From Sipunculus nudus (lineage: Eukaryota > Annelida > Sipuncula > Golfingiida > Sipunculidae), in assembly GCA_026874595.1 (NCBI GenBank), contig CM049314.1, positions 79,533,300 to 79,597,299 of the forward strand: DNA of 64,000 bases, read 5' to 3'. Below the pieces are notes generated by a model, which saw only the letters and a list, made by a program, of their open reading frames with translations, had not been told where the DNA came from and ran no database searches. The translations under genes were made by a program, and so were the position numbers. Every line of letters begins with the position of its first letter. Position 1 is the first letter of the stretch. Shown here piece after piece: positions 62,053 through 64,000 of the stretch.

Positions 62053-64000
62053 AAATCAGAAATAGAAAATTCCGATACTTTATAAAAGTAACGTTGTGGA
62101 TTTTAGTGACCCTTTTGCATATTTTACCTCAATTTTTCTACAGTTTTGCACCATATTAGACAGAAATAGATTCCCGGGAAGTAGAATAATACATTATTTC
62201 TTCAAGAAATAGTTGCAAAAAGGATTAATTAAGACACAGCTCATTTGCTTACAGTTTGCTTATGCTTTGCTTACGATGAAAACACCACACAATTTAAGCA
62301 TTATTCTACAAATACACACAAATATAACCCATGGGGACACAGACTGTTTACCTGGCTACAAAATAGTTCCTGTTAGTGATCAGGAATCTAAATATTAAGG
62401 GTAAAATTGTTCAATCAAATTCAGAAATAGAAAATTCTGAAACGTTATAAGAGTGACATTGTGGATTTTTGTGAACCTTTTGCATATTTTACCTCAATTT
62501 TTCTACAGTTTTGCAGCGTTTTCGACAGAAATAGATTCCCGGGAAGTAGAATAATACATTATTTCTTCAGAAAATAGTTGCAAAAAGGATAGTTCAAGAT
62601 ACAGTTCCTTTGCTAACAGTTTGCTTATTCTTTGCTTATGCTTTGCTTACGATGAAAACACCACACAATTTAAGCATTTTTCTACAAATACACAAAAATA
62701 TGAACCATAGGGACACAGACTGGTTACCTGACTACAAAATAGTTCCCGTTAGTGATCAGGAATCAAAATATTAAGGGCAAAATTGTTCAATCAAATTCAG
62801 AAATAGAAAATTCTGAAACGTTTTAGAGTGACATTGTGGATTTTTGTGAACCTTTAGCATATTTTACCTCAATTTTTCTACAGTTTTGCAGCGTTTTCGA
62901 CAGAAATAGATTCCCGGGAAGTAGAATAATACATTATTTCTTCAGAAAATAGATGCAAAAAGGATTTATCAAGACACAGTTCTTTTCCTTACAGTTTGCT
63001 TATTCTTTGCTTATGCTTTGCTTACGATGAAAACACCACACAATTTAAGCATTTTTCCACAAATACACACAAATATGACCCATAGGGACACAGACTGTTT
63101 ACCTGTCTACAAAAAAGTTCCTGTAAGTGATGAGGAATCTAAATATTATGGGTAAAATTGTTCAGTCAAAACCACAATTATAAAAATCCGCTACTTTCAT
63201 AATGCGAAATTATGGATTTTTTTAATCCTTTTGCATATTTTACCTCAATTTTTCTACAGTTTTGCACCATATTCGACAGAAAAAGATTCCCGGGAAGTAG
63301 AATAACACATTATTTCTTAAGAAGATGTATGCAAAAAGGATTTATCAAGACACAGTTCCTTTGCTTAAAGTCTGCCTACGCTTTGCTTATGCTTTGCTTA
63401 CGATGAAAACACCACACAATTTAAGCATTTTTCTATAAATATATACGAATATGACCCATAGGGACACAGACTGCTTCCCTGGCTATATAATTGCACGTGT
63501 CAGTGAAGGTGAATGTAAAATTTAAAGGTTAAATCGTTTAAGCAAAATCAGAAATAGAAAATTCGGATACTTTATAAAAGTAACGTTGTGGATTTTTGTG
63601 ACCCTTTTGAATATTTTACCTCGTTTTTTCTACAGTTTTACACCATATTCGACAGAACTATATTACAGGAAAGTAGAATAATACATTATTTCTTTAGAAA
63701 ATAGATGTAAAAAGGATTTATCAAGACACAGTTCCTTTGCCTACAGTTTGCTTATTCTTTGCTTATGCTTTGCTTACGATGAAAACACCACACAATTTAA
63801 GCATTTTTCCACAAATACACACAAATATGACCTATAGGGGCACAGACTGTTTACCTGGCTAAAAATAGTTCCTGTTAGTGATCAGGAATCTAAATATTAA
63901 GGGCAAAATTGTTCAATCAAAACCACAATTATAAAAATCCGCTACTTTCTTTAAGTCACATCATGGATTTTTGTGATCCTTTTGCATATTTCATCTCAAT
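62053..64000 (+). repeat. HOR block ABCDE-G, cut by the window edge
   Basis: Monomers: A62053, B62418, C62794, D63169, E63545, G63920 (first 81 bp only). B reads TTTGCTAACAG in its first subrepeat, and the E tail reads ATGACCTATAGGGG; both are private. The E core is normal (ACTATATTACAGG), unlike the patched E34069, so the offset-29,476 match ends by about 63630. The array continues past the window. Confidence 0.9.

Larger units (their letters stand above)
1..64000 (+). repeat. Higher-order satellite array, about 375-bp monomers
   Basis: The window is an uninterrupted head-to-tail array of about 172 related monomers, all in one orientation; both window edges lie inside the array. Monomers are phased here so that each starts at the base equivalent to position 1, 43 bases (42 in type C) before the recurring motif GTGGATTT or ATGGATTT. 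Eight types recur: A, B, C, E and H (heads reading TCAGAAATAG or close variants) and D, F and G (heads reading CCACAATTAT). Arrays this long and homogeneous, with HOR organisation, are known from eukaryotic centromeric and pericentromeric heterochromatin; that location is inferred here. The family and species are not recognised. No gene, transposon or unique sequence interrupts it. Confidence 0.97.

Noticed and set aside
1-64000. Transposable element or LTR array
   Set aside because: No terminal inverted repeats, target-site duplications, transposase, reverse transcriptase or poly-A tails were seen. All junctions are between satellite monomers in the same orientation.
1-64000. Inverted blocks or orientation switches
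   Set aside because: I looked for reverse-complement forms of the diagnostic motifs at monomer scale and saw none. All 172 monomers read in the + direction.

Overview
The whole 64 kb is one eukaryotic satellite-DNA array. It consists of about 172 head-to-tail monomers of roughly 363-386 bp, all in the same orientation. No protein-coding gene, RNA gene, transposon, CRISPR array or unique spacer is visible. The sequence is AT-rich. Long homogeneous arrays with a higher-order repeat (HOR) structure are typical of centromeric or pericentromeric heterochromatin, probably from a long-read assembly. I do not recognise the satellite family, so I name no species.

Monomer types. Phasing every monomer at the position of base 1 gives eight recurring types, here called A-H. 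A, B, C, E and H share one head and tail family (alpha). D, F and G share another (beta). The commonest HOR is A-B-C-D-E-F (2243 bp: 365+376+375+376+376+375). Length differences between types come mostly from the copy number (3, 4 or 5) of an internal 11-bp subrepeat, plus a few single-base indels.

Layout as HOR blocks. 1-9734: ABCDEF-like blocks, one broken by a B/F-A rearrangement at about 4.9-5.6 kb. 9299-22040: a perfect-looking tandem duplication of a 6371-bp segment containing the long block A-B-C-D-E-F-H-G-E-B-C/D. About 21.2-33.2 kb: a second tandem duplication, unit 5978 bp, which overlaps the end of the first. 32.6-42.9 kb: ABCDEF, ABCDEG, a ten-monomer block with H, then an ABCDEF whose last monomer has a 135-bp internal deletion. 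42.9-51.2 kb: an eight-monomer HOR of 3003 bp (A-G-E-B-C-D-E-F) in nearly three copies. 50.8-53.8 kb: a four-monomer unit of 1492 bp. 52.7-57.2 kb: another H-containing long block. 57.2-63.6 kb: a copy of the 27.7-33.9 kb region at a constant offset of 29,476 bp.

The window records satellite evolution rather than a set of cooperating genes. In-register unequal exchange creates hybrid monomers, short patches look like gene conversion, and nested duplications of different apparent ages can be ordered from shared single-base markers. Within each monomer the conspicuous elements are the 11-bp subrepeats and a pair of adjacent short palindromes (TTCCCGGGAA and AATAATACATTATT). All type assignments, hybrid calls and offsets come from reading the sequence by eye; no alignment or database search was run.
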